Assembly (NCBI RefSeq): GCF_000006565.2
Contig: NC_031479.1
Coordinates: 4,056,289 to 4,120,288, forward strand
DNA from: Toxoplasma gondii ME49
Lineage: Eukaryota; Apicomplexa; Conoidasida; Eucoccidiorida; Sarcocystidae
Length of the DNA: 64,000 nt
Direction: 5' to 3'
The position numbers and the translations under genes are program-made. The notes below the pieces were generated by a model. The model did no database searches. It saw only the letters and a program-made list of their open reading frames with translations, and was not told the DNA's origin. Below, one piece after another: positions 34,068-47,439 of this stretch; position 1 is the stretch's first letter; each line of letters starts with the position of its first letter.

Positions 34068-35494
34068 GCTGACGAAAGACAAAGAAATCGACGAGAGACG
34101 CAACCAGACAAGACGGCCGTGAATCGACACACCAGAGAAGAGGGCGGACTAACGCTTGAACGGCGAAAAAAGCGAACGAGAGAGGAGAGAAAGAGAGGAG
34201 AGAAAGAGAGGAGAGAAAGAGAGGAGAGAAAGAGAGAGGAGCTAGGAAGGAAAGAGGACCTGGAAAAGAGTACGCGATTGATCTCGAGATAAAGCAGCTC
34301 CCCTAGCGGCTTGCCAGTCTACCAGTTGTCTGGGTCTCCTTCTGTTTTACGATGTTTTTTTCAAACACAACACAGATTGTGCGTTTCCTCGTTAAAAAAA
34401 ACACACAGCATTTGCAAGGTCGCAATCTGCGCCTGTTCCCTTCGCCTCCAGAGGACAAGCGAGGGCGAGACAAACGCAACGGGCAAGGCTGCGGAGTTTT
34501 CTTTGTTTTTGCCTGTCGAAAGTTGGAGTCGAAGAAAGCCGTGAGACGCGTCAGTCGTCAAAAAGGGGATCTCTCTGTCTTGTTTTCCATCTGGTTCGCA
34601 GTGTGGACACGTTGAAATGTCGCCGGTCTTCGCTCAGAGAGACGAGGACGGAAGTCCAGAGAAGGCAAAGACACTCTAAAAAAAGCGCATGCGCTCGTGC
34701 TGTCCATCCACACACGCTAAGATGCAGAAAGAAAACGGTGGAGAAATGCATCCAACATCTGAAACTCTCTTTGTCGTCACTCGGTCTGCTCACCGAATGG
34801 GCTTAGCCGTGCCGCATTCTGGCCGCGTGCATGCACTGCCAAAAACAAGACAACCTCGCTGCTTCTTCGTTTGCATGTGCGTCGCTCCGGGCAGTTCGCC
34901 ACAAGATGAGATGCAGCAGAGAACAGATTCTTTCCAACGCCCGGTTCTTCCTGTGGTGTGTTCAGGAACGGACAAATCCAGTGTGTCCTGTTGTTTTCAG
35001 CCGCACAAGTTGCGGAGACGGAAAAGCCGTTGGAGGGTCGCAAGGGACGCGGCTGTTTCTCCGTCGACCCATATATCAGTGCGATTTCCTGGCAAGCCGA
35101 GCAAAGCCTTGCGAAGGCGATCCTTTCTGCTCCGCTCTATTGTCTTTCTAAAGACTCTACACAGAAAAGAGCTCTTGGGAGCGGTCTTTCGTGTCAGCAA
35201 AGCTGCGACTCTGAGCTGTATGTACACCCGCGTCTTTGCGAGTCCAGGCACAAGACTCGTTTTCGAGACAGCCGGGCGCGACAGTCGAAGACGCCGAGAG
35301 GCGAGTCTGTCCAGAGGGCGAGAGAGGAAGCGAGCAAGAATGCAACAGGGGAAGCCTGTCCCGCGAAAGCACTCGGAGACTCCAATCATTTTCTAGAGAC
35401 CTGCAAACGCAGCGAGGGCGGCTGGTCGGTAACAGGCGCGTTTCTGCTGTCTGTACACCGCGCGTATAAAGGAGACTTTCCCGTGTCCGGCAGG
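34068..35494. promoter_or_regulatory. Divergent promoter region of the AP-4 sigma and rhodanese genes
   Basis: The 1.4-kb interval separates two diverging starts. It contains GCATGC words at about 34687 and 34829 and a GA-rich tandem repeat. The frame upstream of the rhodanese start is open for over 500 bases but has no ATG, so it is treated as 5' untranslated sequence. Confidence 0.4.
34178..34240. repeat. GA-rich 13-bp tandem repeat upstream of AP-4 sigma
   Basis: About four to five copies of AGGAGAGAAAGAG lie some 110 bases upstream of the AP-4 sigma start. The plus strand is purine-only across the tract. It may form part of the 5' untranslated region or promoter. Confidence 0.8.
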
Positions 35495-38421
35495 ATGGTG
35501 CTCGTGCATCCTTTGGGTTTGACAGCCCTCGCTGCAAAATATGTCTGTTTTCTTCCGTCTCCCGGTATCTTCTCTTCTTCGTTTCTCCTCGGATGCACGC
35601 GACTCTTCAACTCGTTTGCACCAGTGGACGGCGGCTCTCGTCTACCTCCTCTCTCGACAGCAGCTCTTCCTGCTTCGAGCTGCCGCGTCGTGTGCAGGGG
35701 CTGGGGCAGAGTGCCTGAGGCGAGGAGACTCTTCCCGGGAGCTGCCTCCGGACACCGAGAGCACGGAGGCAAGGGAGGACGCAGAGACAGGTCGACGGCA
35801 AGCAGAGAGACTGGGTGCATGCAAGGAAGCGTAGCGGCGGTAGGGGCGTCCTTGAAGCCCAGTCTGTGTAGCTGGAGTCCATGTTTTTCAATTCCTCCCA
35901 ACGCAAATTTTCCAAAGATCCCTCTGTGTCTCGCAAGGAAAGTTTCGACAAACGCGCGAGGTACGAATCCGTGTCCAACGACACCCCAAAAAGCGCCAGA
36001 GTGCTATAGGTTTTTGTGGGGACTGTGACTCTGGCATTATTCTTAATCTGTTTTCTTCGCTTGTCTCCGAGTTCTTTTCTCTCTTCAACGCTGAGTAGAC
36101 GTCTCCACTCCTCGTGAGTATCCGCCTTCTGCCTCTCCGACCTCCTCCGTATCTGCCTCGGTCTACGCAGACCCCAGTGCGTTGCTCTCGCTCTTATCCG
36201 CAAAGGAACTGCGGACCGTGGCGTTTTTTCTCCTTTTCGCGCTCTCTCCCGGAGACAGAGTGCCTTCGACGTCCGGCACACCAGGGCTAGCGCATGCAGA
36301 ATCCTGTAATATCCTAGAAACATGTTTACGCGGAAACAGTCGCGGTCCCGTTTCTTCTCCTTGTAGGTTTCTCGGGGAGCCCCCAAGCCGTCGAGGGCGG
36401 GCGAGGCGGCGGTGGCACATCGACTCCAACAGGCAGTGCCGCGTCTGGCGAGAAGTCTCCTGTCTCTGACGTCGATCGCAGTTTTGTACAACGCTTGAGC
36501 GAAGCTGGAGGCGCATCTATTCTTGACGGAAAAGCGTTTTTCCTTGTCGACGTCAGAGAACCGGCAGAGCTTCAGGTACGTTTGGTCTGCTTCATGACTT
36601 ATTTCCATATCTTCCACCCACTTAGAACGCCTCGAGATCCTGCAGATGCATATACCAGCACAAGCCTACATACATACATACACTCATACTTATGTACGTG
36701 CATGCATGTTTTACTTAGCTGCCTTACAATTTTCTGCATAGACGCAAGTGGCTGGATATGTAGAGATCTCTGCGGGCATGCGAGAGTTGGAAGCGGCGAC
36801 AGGAGTTTGTGTGTGGGTGTTTGGGTGTGCGGAGCTCTGATAAAGAGATTTCGCTTGGTGAGGAAAAACGCCAGTCGAAGTGTAGACATTTGCAGACAGA
36901 GTTGCGGAGAGCACGAGAGCAACGGACACACTTCTTTTTTTTAGAGAGACAGGACGCTTAGTTTTGTGCGCAGCCTCGTTTCGCTTTTCCACAGATTCCA
37001 CTGCCTCTCATACCGGAACTGTCACTCTTCACAAGTGCTGTCGATTTCTCTCCTCGCAAATGTGTTAACAGACTCTAGGGTGCATACCCGGAGCGGTGAA
37101 CATTCCTCTCGGGCGCCTTGAGGAGGCTTTCAGAATGCATGCAAAGTGCTTTGAGGAAGAGTGAGTGAAACAGAGCCCAGCAAACGCCTGTTGGAGACAA
37201 AAATCGTGTCCTCGAAACCCCCGGACTGGGTGTCAGAACGACGAGCCTGATTCTACCCCGTGGAGATGAGATAGAATGTACATACATCTCTACATATATA
37301 GAACTCTTGATACACATTTATATATCCAGCAATGTATGTATGTCGGTATGTGCATATCTCTGTGTGTGTGAGAACGTGTGTCTATTCCTTTTCTTTGCGA
37401 AAGACTCCATCGAAATCTACGCGATTCGAAAGACTTACACGTAGAACAAAACGGGCTTGCGGATGCATTCAAATAGCAATAGATACCTATGTGTGCACAT
37501 GTTCGAATGAGGATCAACTGGTGTATCAGTGTTCCCATCACTTCTCGTAGATGCATGCAATGGAAGTGGATGTGTAGGCCCTGTGTTTCTCTTTCGTTTG
37601 GTTGCAAAACCGGCTTTCGTTGCTTCACAGCCGGGGAGCGCAGTGTGGTTGGTGAGGGGTTTGCGGTCGAACAACTGGTGTGCATAGAGACTCCTTGTTT
37701 CCTCGACAGAATTTCTATGACGCTTTTCTTTTTTCTTGCCTGCTCCAGATTCCACCGTCCGAAGCCCGATCCAGACGTCACTATCGTTGTCTACTGCCAA
37801 AGAGGTGGGAGACGCTCTAGAGTTTAGAGTTAAGCCGTAAACCGTCCTCTTTTGGAGAGAGAAGAGAGAAATCCAGTGTCCAAGTTCTTCCTCGCTTACT
37901 CACCGGACTTCTTTCTACGTACCTGGAAAACTGACAGAAACTGCTTTTGTGCCCTTGTGCACGTTTACTTCGGTGCCTGCCTAGAAATTAAAGTACATAA
38001 ATAGAATTGATCGTGTCTGTATATGTGTATGTGTGTATGTATGTATGTATGTGTGTATGTATATGTGTGGATAGGTACACTAGTATTGTCAGTCGACGGG
38101 TGGGTCTGCAAACGTTCATGAGGGTGATCTGTGAACGAGGGCAAATGCACACCTTGGTCGTAGATCGAGTGTGTGTGGGCGTAGAATAGCTGCAGGCATA
38201 TATATATATATATATTCGTAAGGTTATCTCTTTGCACTTTATTTCTGTTTGAAGGAACGCGTTTTGGTGCACTGGCGTCTCTCGTCGACAATCTGTTTTT
38301 CTTTTCAGGTATCCGATCAGCGAGGGGCTGTGAAATGCTTGCACATTTGGGTTTCCAGACGCTGAACTACCGCGGCTCTTACTCGGACTGGAGTGCTGCC
38401 CTTGAGGCTGAGAAAAAGTGA
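35495..38421 (+). CDS. Rhodanese-domain protein with N-terminal targeting leader
   Basis: Five exons: 35495-35960, 36367-36575, 37072-37160, 37749-37804 and 38309-38421; 933 bases, 310 residues, phases 1, 0, 2 and 1. The start is the first ATG of a long open frame. Residues 1-45 include a hydrophobic run (VCFLPSPGIFSSSFLLG), and the next 100 are basic, Ser/Gly-rich and poorly conserved in look, suggesting a signal-plus-transit leader (apicoplast) or a mitochondrial one. The rhodanese fold occupies about residues 190-310: FFLVDVREPAELQ, CIPGAVNIPLGRLEEAF, VTIVVYCQRGIRSA and a final ...LNYRGSYSDW. The active-site loop keeps the catalytic cysteine (Cys271 in CQRGIRS), so sulfurtransferase or persulfide-carrier activity is possible. 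It is a single-domain type similar to bacterial GlpE/PspE-like proteins. The substrate cannot be read from the sequence. The downstream coding end is secure; the first exon is inferred from phase. Confidence 0.82.
38017..38067. repeat. TATG/TGTATG microsatellite in the last rhodanese intron
   Basis: A TGTATG/TATG tract lies in the intron before the last coding exon. A short pure TA tract follows at about 38200-38216. Confidence 0.8.
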
Positions 38422-41400
38422 AAATTCTTTTTCGCAGGGCGAAGCGGCAAATAACAGTCGATGTCCTATGCTCCAGAAGTGATACAGGAGGAGAAATTCG
38501 ATTCAAAGGACTTGCGCGCAAGGACATATATATGCATTTATATGCGCGTGTTTGTTCTTTGAAGATCTTTACATCAACCTGTCAAAGTAAACGTAGATAC
38601 GAATCCGCGCATGTATATGTGTGTGTATGTATAAATATATATACTTGTGTGAATTGCATCAGCGAATCCTAGGATACAGAACCTGTGTAGTCTTGCAGTT
38701 TCAAGATGGACCAAAGTGAATAGAGGGCAGGCACAAAACAGTCCATCGCAGAGTGGCGCTGTCTGTCGTTTCCCGAAACAAACTGCTTGTTTCTTTGTAG
38801 AGAGAGCAGCGCTCGTTGCGTCCGAGAGTGCTGACGAAAGAGGTTTTGTGCGTTTGTAGGGGTGGCACTTCTCGACCCTTGAAGTTGCACACTGGAGCTG
38901 CCTGTAAATGGGGGTCTTTGGTTCTGAGGAAGCCTCAGAAGCGTCGGTGGCCATTTCCCAACAGGTGCATAGAAAACAGATAAATGTGCATGCATGGTGA
39001 CCGTTTTGTGTGATTTGCAGCTGTGCGCGAATGTCCTTATGTAAATGTCTAGGGATGATGTCGAAATCACTAGAGGGGGGATACCATATATACACGTCGA
39101 GAGAGCACCGCCAGTTACGCTTTCAATATATTCTTGTGAACGAAGAAACGCTTGGGCATGAGGAACGAAAGTCTATGAAGGCAAATACCCCGGAAATGAC
39201 TTTCTCCTTCACTCAGTTATAAATACATTTCCGTATGTTGTTGCAACTACACGCTTGGAAACTGAGTATTAGACCAAAATGGTTCCCGTGTGGGCGGAAT
39301 GCAGGTATCCGCGTTCTTTAAACCGAAATGCAGTGTATGTCTTGATCCTCCATCAGGTGCTCCGAGTGGAGACCAATCCGCAACTCGAAAGGCGCGATTT
39401 GAGAAGAGAGACCCAACAGCCTACGGTCGTTGTCACGCACGATTAGGTTTTACGCACTCCAGAAACGTTCGATCCACTGCGTTTCGACACAGTAGTTCGT
39501 TTCCGTTGATGAACTTGCACCAAAACATCTACTGGATGGCCACCATGCATCTGTTCGAGGCGCGGTGCGCAGATAACCTTAAGAGTGTCAAGATTTAGGA
39601 ACGATTTTTGAGGATCGCAGTTTGATATCGGGGGCACTGTAGGAGTGTGGTGATAATTATGTGCAACTTCATATGTTCTCACTATTTTGGGAGGGTTCTG
39701 AAGTGTCCTGTACAACGCTTCTCGACTGCTTCGGGGTGACCGCACTGAAACGGAGAGGAAAATCGTCCCGTCGAATTTTCAGTGTACTCGATTTAGCACA
39801 TCGCTATAGCCATCTGGGCAGCACCGGACTCGACAGCCAGTCCGCGACCGGCAAGCCTACACACTTCCTCCTACTGTGGTCACCCACGCAGATGACCATG
39901 CCCTGAGCAACGGCGCCGTCGTGCTGCGGCGTCCGCCTATTCAAGGAAGGCAGTCTCAGAGTACTTGAACGATAATCGTGTCTGAATCACTTTGAAAGGG
40001 AAGGTTGGCGTCTTGCCGATTCTTATGTGAACCTGAGATGCCAAAGTGCCCGCAAATGCCCTCACCGGCTGCGGAGATGGGTGCAACAACGGCGCGGATT
40101 TGTCGCATAAGAGAAAAAACAGACGAACATCCTCGTCGTTCCCCACTCTTTCGTAGTCTTGTGTATTTTAATTCGCATGACTCGACGACTTAACTAGAGT
40201 TATAGTGAATTAACTACTCTTGGATGTCACACAAGGAGAGCGTCTGTTGTACATCAGCACGAGATACTGCTAATGCCACTGTAGAGGTAAAGTGTATAAT
40301 CCCTTCCCGGTGCAGTAACATGTAAACGGCGGCTGTATTATAACGGTCCAAAGGTAGGAAAATCCTTGTCGGGTAATGAACGTCGTGTGCGTGAAAAAGT
40401 TGGTCCGACTCTTCACATGTCTTTTATCCCGCAGAAATTCCTGACCGATTCTTAAGGTGAAAGTATTTGCCCGTATTCAAAGCAAGCAACGGCAATTCCT
40501 CGTCTGGTCAACAACTGACTTGGGCCCTCCGAAATCTGATGCCTCTGACCCTCTGTTGAGTCCGTTCGACGAACGTTGTTGGCGCTGGCCTGAGCGGCAA
40601 AGGTCTCTAGTCCTTGTACGAAAGCGACAATTATGAAGCAGGTGTCTGAGAAGTGACCTTGCTGTGCACATGCTTACCGCGTGACACTCGCTCTCGACTA
40701 GAGGGCTAGAGCTTAGATGAATGGAGGCATTCTGCCGCAGTGAACTTTCTTGAAGAGTTAGTGGACCCTTGTCGCCAAAGAAATCTATTGGTGTGCTTCT
40801 TGCCGTCACAGCGGCACAGAAGCAGAAAGCCACGATACGCAAGCAAAGGGAGATGCCCTTGCTTCCAGTATAGTTTTTCGAATCCTCCTCTGAAACTCGT
40901 ACCCCTCATCGCGTCCTCAGTCGTTTCTGAACCAAATGGACGTGCGTTTTCTACAGTTCAGTGGCTTGCAAGGTTCTCTGATGGCGTCCAAAATAAGTCG
41001 TGTACTTGTCGTCTTTATCGTAGCTGTTGGATTGGTGCTGGCCACCTAGCTACGCGCGGGCCGTTAGCGGTGCGAAAGAGTAATTATACAGTGCAAACCA
41101 ATACAGCCCTGAACAAATTGTTTACAACGAACTACGTGTTTACTCGCATAGAGGAACACCTTCTGTGCGCCTAACATCCTCTGCACCGCAGTCAAGGCTC
41201 ATATATGCGTGTTCACTCACGGACCGAAAAGAACTTCGTTTCGACATGTTCGTTTAAGCTGTGTAATATTTCTCACTGTTGTGGCATCTCGTGTATCGCA
41301 TCCTCTTTGCACTTTGAAGGGAGTGTTCTACACGGCCGACAACGCCACAACATAAGCGAAACCAGCCAGTTGTCACCCAACTGTTCTACACTTTTGTGGT

Positions 41401-44079
41401 GCTCCCCGCCTGCTGTCCTTTCGTCCGCAGTCGCATTCCGTTTTGTCCAGCTCCCTCTCGGCTAGTTCGCTCTGGGCATGTTGCATACAAATTCTGGAGC
41501 GCGCCGATGCTCGCTTCTCCCTATCGTGTTAGATAAGCTATGTGCTTTGACCCAATCCCCCCCAGCGTACAGAGACTCAAAATCTTAAATCATTAAAACG
41601 CACGCATGGGCGGCTCTCGTCCTCCATCTTTACCTGTTTGAGGACAGGCTAACGACTTTTTTCAGAGAAATCCGAGTTTGGTCGAAACCATTCGTGCGCC
41701 TGTGTCACGGGGTCTCTTTGTTGTCTACATTTATGGTGGCAAAAAAATCATCAGTTTTGGAGACAGATACTTCCCAGCTATTCAACAGAGTCACTCCTCA
41801 CCCCTGGTAATGCGTGACCATCTTTCATGGGATTGTTCTGTTTTTTTCCTGGTTTATTAGTAACTCTAGCGACAGATGGACGTACCACAACGTGCCTCCT
41901 GCATGATTTCGGTGGAGCCTTTCGCCCAAGCGAGAGGAAGGGGGCTAAAATAAAATGTTTTAACGCGAAGGGGAAGAGATACACAGATCTCCTGGTGTAA
42001 CACAACCGTTTAAGAAAACGTGTCTCCCATGCCGTCGCCTTGGGTCTCAGCACATGTGGCGCGCCCATAAGCAGGAGAGACAAAGGGCGAATGAGACGCA
42101 GCATACGGGAGGAGCGGCGGCGTGATGATAAACGGAACTGGTTTTGTGCAGTTGGCTGTGACTGCCTTCGCCGTTATAGAGGCTACCTCGCACCGGTCAA
42201 CGGCAGGCCTACAATGTTCTTCCCCTAATACTTCTGGCGCGCCGGCTTTTCGTGAGTCTTTGCCCTCTCCAATGTGGATCGTGACAGGGAAGTTATGAGG
42301 GTAGTTCTCTTTCCGTTGATTCAACGTGTGTCGCATGAGGTTCCATCATCCGCCGCCAAAGAGACGAAGGATTTGCAGGCGTTTGCTGGCCGCGAGCGTG
42401 AACAGAGACAGTCACTGCGAACGGTGGCAGTTCCGCGTGACTGTTCCAGTTAGGAAAAGCATTACTTGGCACAGCTGCCAAACGTCGTGGTGGCTGTTTC
42501 TTTCCTGAGGGGTAGTACAAATCACGAAATACCGGACAGAGAAAAGTGAAAGGGACACATTTCTCCGCTCCCTCACAGCATCGGCTGCGGGGACGAAAGT
42601 ATGTATGCGGTTGAGTCGGCCGACCCTGGGTGGGCTGGCTGTGCTGGGATATATTTTCTTTCTTACCTCAACCGCGAATCTGCTTGAGTACTTTGTACCC
42701 TCTGGATTCCGTGCCAGTCATTTCTGACCTTTTGGAAGGGCCTCAGCTCCGCAAGATCTGTTTCCAGGCTTACACGTTATCCACAAAGGATCAGTTGTGT
42801 GGTCTGGTTTTGAAGATGCGTGAGCGCAGCCGGCGCTGCCTGCCGTGCTAGCATTCGGCTTCCTTCTCTTTCTGGACACTCCTATTGAGAAAGGTGCCTC
42901 ATTGATTGTGTTTTTCTGTTGTCGGTGAGCGAACGAAGGGGAGTGCCGCTTTATTCGTGAGCGTCTTGGCCTGAGTCCGCGGCAGGCGTTTTGGGGGTGT
43001 CTATCCGTAGGGTTACGTCTCATTGAGGCACGTTAAATACATTCTTCGACACTGGAGAGTCAAGCTCCAGTTTCGAGCAAGCTGCGGTAAGCGTGGGCAG
43101 GAACCAAGCTGCTTGTGTGTGCAGTCACATGCCCAAAGGGTTTTGATGGTGTGGTACATGACACGAGTTCATGTGTTCGCATCGCGTCATCTGAGGATAG
43201 TACGCCTGGTAGGCGCACACAGTTCCCCGGTTGGTCCTCGAATTTGATGGTTTTCAAATAAATACGTGCGCACACACGGTTTTTACCTCGACTGTATTAT
43301 TATTGTGTCTGTCGTGTCCAGTGCGACCGCGAATTTCGGTTGTACGCATTCCGTATGCGACATGTGCCTTCTTAACATATGCGCACATCTTCACGTTGTC
43401 GGCAGCTGAAGGCTTTCTCCTCAAGGAGTTAAGCTTCCTGGTGGAAGAGGGATAGGTTCAATACCCTGGAAGGGGTTATGCATCTCAACAGGAGAGGCAT
43501 ACGGGGAAATGCTCTGTCACTCCCTTTTTTATGGCCGCCGTCGTCGGTTCAGCTTCTCACATTCTCACACTCGCAAAGGCTCACCCCACGAAAGTGTAAC
43601 TACCGACATCTGCAGTGTGACTTTGTCTCCAGAGGAGTCCCAAGGAGCGTTGTTGGCTTTTTCTTTTGCCAAACGCGAGGAATTCCTGAGCTCAAATATA
43701 CGAGCTGAAGTCTCCGCAAACGGTTGGGGAGAGACTGCACTTGTCCCTTACAATATATTGACCATCCTGTGAACATTCAGGGGATCTTTATTCGCACATT
43801 GAGAAGCTTGGGTTGTCCTGCGCCATCTCCGCGACCAGATACCACATATTAGAGGGTAAAGCGGTTATGCGCGGCTCCTCCGGAGTGTTCGAAGTCGGTT
43901 GACTTTCGGAAAGAACGGGTTCCGAGAATTCCGAGTCTCGTGAATGTCGATTTTGTTCAATGAGCACTTTCTTTTTTGGCTCGACTATACCTAATCGAGT
44001 GTAGTAATTCGTTTAAATTTTCACATCACGAGTGCCGTGGTGGGTGTGAGTCACTGTCTCGGCTTTGTGTGAAGGTGAA
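38422..44079. other. Gene-free stretch of atypical composition upstream of CDC14
   Basis: I see no supportable gene in this 5.7-kb stretch. Open frames are short on both strands, CpG and GC look lower than elsewhere in the window, TGCATGC words are rare (one near 38992) and TA microsatellites stop at about 38645. The last kilobase should hold the CDC14 promoter. One extended plus frame (39290-39598) has no recognisable content. Confidence 0.5.
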
Positions 44080-47000
44080 ATGGCAGGGACAAGCATTTTT
44101 CAAGGCTCTTCATGGGCTCGCATTCTTCGCGATGCGGTCCAGATCATTCCAGGTCGTTTCTTTTTCCTCTCACTGACTGGCACTCCTTGGGATACCCAGT
44201 CCATACACTTCTTCTGCACAGATCAGACATTCCAGTATGAGCCATTCTTCGCAGACTTCGGACCTCTTAGTCTTGGTTGCATTTACAAATATGCAAAACT
44301 TCTTGAATCCAAGGTAAGAAACAGCTGACTCGAGTAGTTGCCGTCGACCGTCCAGGGAATCCCAGTTGTGTGCATTATATGCAGCATAAAGGTTGAGAGG
44401 CGACATCAGGTTTTCGTCTCTGTCGTCTTCGCGAACTGGGCATCGCTCCGTTTCCCGTGTGCATGCTTGTGTCTATGCTCATGCAGCTCAAAGAAGCAGA
44501 GGAACGGCAACACATTTTGATACACTATTCGGCCATTCATCCTGAAAAGCGAGCAAATGCTGCGCTCTTAATCGGGGCAGCTCAGATGCTTCTCTTCGGA
44601 ATGTCCGCTCAAGAGGCATACAGGCCGTTTCTTAATATTTCACCTCGATTCGTTCCTTTCCGGGATGCAACATGCGGACCGTGTAATTTCAAGCTGACAA
44701 TTTTGGACTGCCTTAAGGGTCTGGAATTCGCGATGAAAGTGAGTCTATCTCGTTGCGAAGCTTGGTGCAGCACTTGATCGATGCATTGTGTACCTGTCAT
44801 GTGTTTCTATAACACTTTGCTTTCAGCTGTTATGTTCTGGTGTATACTCAGGAGTTGTGTGTGCCGATTGTTACAATGAATTTGAGAACAAGGAAGTTCG
44901 GCAAGTTGTGGAAGAGTTATCTGTATTGTCCGGAGGCGGTGCTTTGTAGTACGAGCAGGATGCTGCACGAACCGTGGATGACATTTTAGTCTTTTGTCGC
45001 ATGTATTTATTTGGCCAGGTGGGCTACTGGGCGCTTAAAGAGTCTAGAATTGCGTTGGAAGTTGGGGCCGGCCGGCTGGTTTCGTGGGGCTTCGATATTC
45101 GGAGGTTTATGCCACCGGGGTCTTCTGTGTGTGCTTCTCTCGGTTGAGGTGCTTCCCCTTGCTCACGATGTGTCAGATGCAACAAAAACGGTTATGTTTC
45201 CGCTGTGTTTCACTGGGTCTCTTTGGTATGCGTGTATGCGTATGACAGATCACAGTTGTTCTTGTCGTACATCGTTCTCAGAGCAGCAGCAAAACAGTTT
45301 CTCACTCTGCTCGATCGACGTTTCTCCGCAGCTTGGATGGTTTGACTACAAGACCTTCAATGTTGACGAGTACGACTACTATGAAAAGTTGAAAAACGGA
45401 GATATGAATTGGATTATCCCAAGCCGTATCCTGGCATTCTCTTGCCCTTCCAGCGCCACAGGCAACCACGACGGATACAGCACGTGCACCCCAGAAGACT
45501 ACGCGAATATTTTCAATAGCCTAGGGATTAAAACAGTCGTACGGTTGAACAAGAAACAATATGATGCCAGGAAGTTCACCGACAGGAACATCGAGCACGT
45601 GGATCTATTTTTCGTAGATGGTACCTGCCCCTCCAGGTAAGCAACTCAGAAAGGCACTGCATCATAGCGCCGTTGATATTTGCGATGTTACCTTGTATGC
45701 GTGCACAAAGGTCTCCAAAGGCAGCCCTTGAGTCTCTACTACTGTATCGTTTAGAAACAACGGGAGTGACATTCATGTAACTCTTCGAATTAGGCAGTTT
45801 CAAACGCGTCTGCTTCCATTGGGTAGATTATGCATCACTGTTTTTCGTGGGGAATGTCAAAGGGAATCGGAACTCTCAGCTGAACATGATCCCGAGTGCC
45901 CTAACCTTTCTGTTGTCAATGTTTTCAGAGAAATAATACAAGCATTTCTGCAGGTGGTCGAAAACCGAGATCATCCAATTGCGGTGCACTGTAAAGCTGG
46001 CCTTGGCCGAACAGGGACCCTCATCGGATGCTATGCCATCAAAAACTTCAAGTATGAATAGAAAGAGATATGCTGCAATACGCGATGTTGCGTGGTCTTC
46101 TGATTGTGCAACGCTGAGTCATCGCTGCCCCCCCAAAACGAGAGGAGCCAGGAAGAGAAACAGGGACTTTTGTTGAGAGGGCGTGTCACTCAGATGACTG
46201 TGTATCTATGATGGTCACAACTATGATGCTGTTCTTATGGGCTACGCTGCACCGCGAGTGCGGGATGCATTTGCAAAAGAAGAGAAACCGTTCATTCAAC
46301 TGCTTTGCCAGTGATTGTGTTGATGTCGCAGGTTCCCCGCAGTTGAGTGGATAGGCTGGAACCGATTGTGCAGGCCGGGTAGCATTTTGGGGCCACAACA
46401 GCAATTCCTTACTGAAATACAGGTAAGCTTCACGTTCGAAGAGTTTTGGCGTCCCCTTTCGCAACCTACTTGCAGAGGCAGCGTTACGCGAGCACATGAA
46501 GCGCTTTTAGGTTGTCCAAGAAAGCTTTATTTGCGTCATGTATATTCCTTTCCTGTCTCTGTTTTATGGTGTCCAGCACGAGTTGCTTCAAATGAATCGG
46601 GAGAATTCTATACACACACGCCGATTACATGCTTCACAGCCATCGAAATCGCTGCCAAGCTCTTCTCCGTCTCAAAAGGACGATCTTGCCGATTGCTTAG
46701 CGGTGAGTCTTGGCATGTCTTCGATTGACGATTAGCAGTTCCAGCCATTCATAACATAGCGAAAGCTTTCTGTAACGCGCGGGGGTACTGGAAGGTGTGT
46801 AGTTGGTCAGTCACTTTATCTGTCATGAGTTTACATCGTCTAAAGCGGGATCGGTTTTTTTCCCGAGATGTGCGCTATATTCGATGCAGAAACTTTCCCT
46901 GGACAGTCGGCGAGTGGCGGAACATGGAGACGCTGGACAAGGCGAGCGACTGCTCGTTGCCAAGCGGTAAGTGTTATTCGTTGCATTTCCTGGCATAGTA

Positions 47001-47439
47001 CACAGGAATAGCATGACACTTGGATTGTGTGGCAATGTGCTTAGCGAACGCAGGCGATAAAGCGGCATCCAGAGTTCGGGTTGACAAGCAATTGTTGTCT
47101 TCCGGTGTCGTGTCGTTCTGTTTCTATCTGGTTGCCAGGCAACAGCAGGCAGGGCTGTCTACTGCTGCATCGTCTACGTCGTCAAGTGTAAATGGCATTG
47201 ACTCGGGGTCCCAAAGAAAGATCCTTCCCCTTCCTCTTCTTCTCTCCCGTCCTCTATCTAGCAATACTGCTCCGTTCTCAGAAGTGAGGAAAGGCTCGTT
47301 GGGTACCGTGGTAAATCTGGCGCCGAGCAAGTGTGCGTCGACTGTGAGCACACCCGGAAGCGGACACAACGGCGTTCCTTCATCAATTGCAGCCGCCGCC
47401 TCAAGAGCCCCTATACGATCTGGGAGAAGTGATCATTGA
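44080..47439 (+). CDS. CDC14: CDC14-type dual-specificity protein phosphatase
   Basis: Eight exons: 44080-44313, 44487-44738, 45332-45636, 45929-46051, 46332-46422, 46577-46702, 46890-46966 and 47139-47439; 1509 bases, 502 residues. The N-terminal CDC14 half is clear ([55 protein letters not shown]), followed by [17 protein letters not shown]. The catalytic half has the general-acid loop FFVDGTCPS (Asp258) and the signature [12 protein letters not shown] (Cys285, Arg291), then [17 protein letters not shown], all in the expected order and spacing. CDC14 enzymes are proline-directed Ser/Thr phosphatases that reverse CDK phosphorylation in mitotic exit, cytokinesis or cilium/flagellum functions. 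The last 140 residues are a Ser/Thr-rich tail without recognisable domain; its exons 6-8 rest on phase and splice signals. Codons are more AT-rich than in neighbouring genes, matching the surrounding low-GC stretch. Confidence 0.95.

Noticed and set aside
35607..36617. 336-residue minus-strand frame
   Set aside because: It is a shadow of the rhodanese exons on the plus strand, which match a known fold and keep the catalytic loop.
43440..43475. B-box-like GGTTCAATACC, considered as a tRNA gene
   Set aside because: No T-arm stem, acceptor stem or A box could be paired around it.
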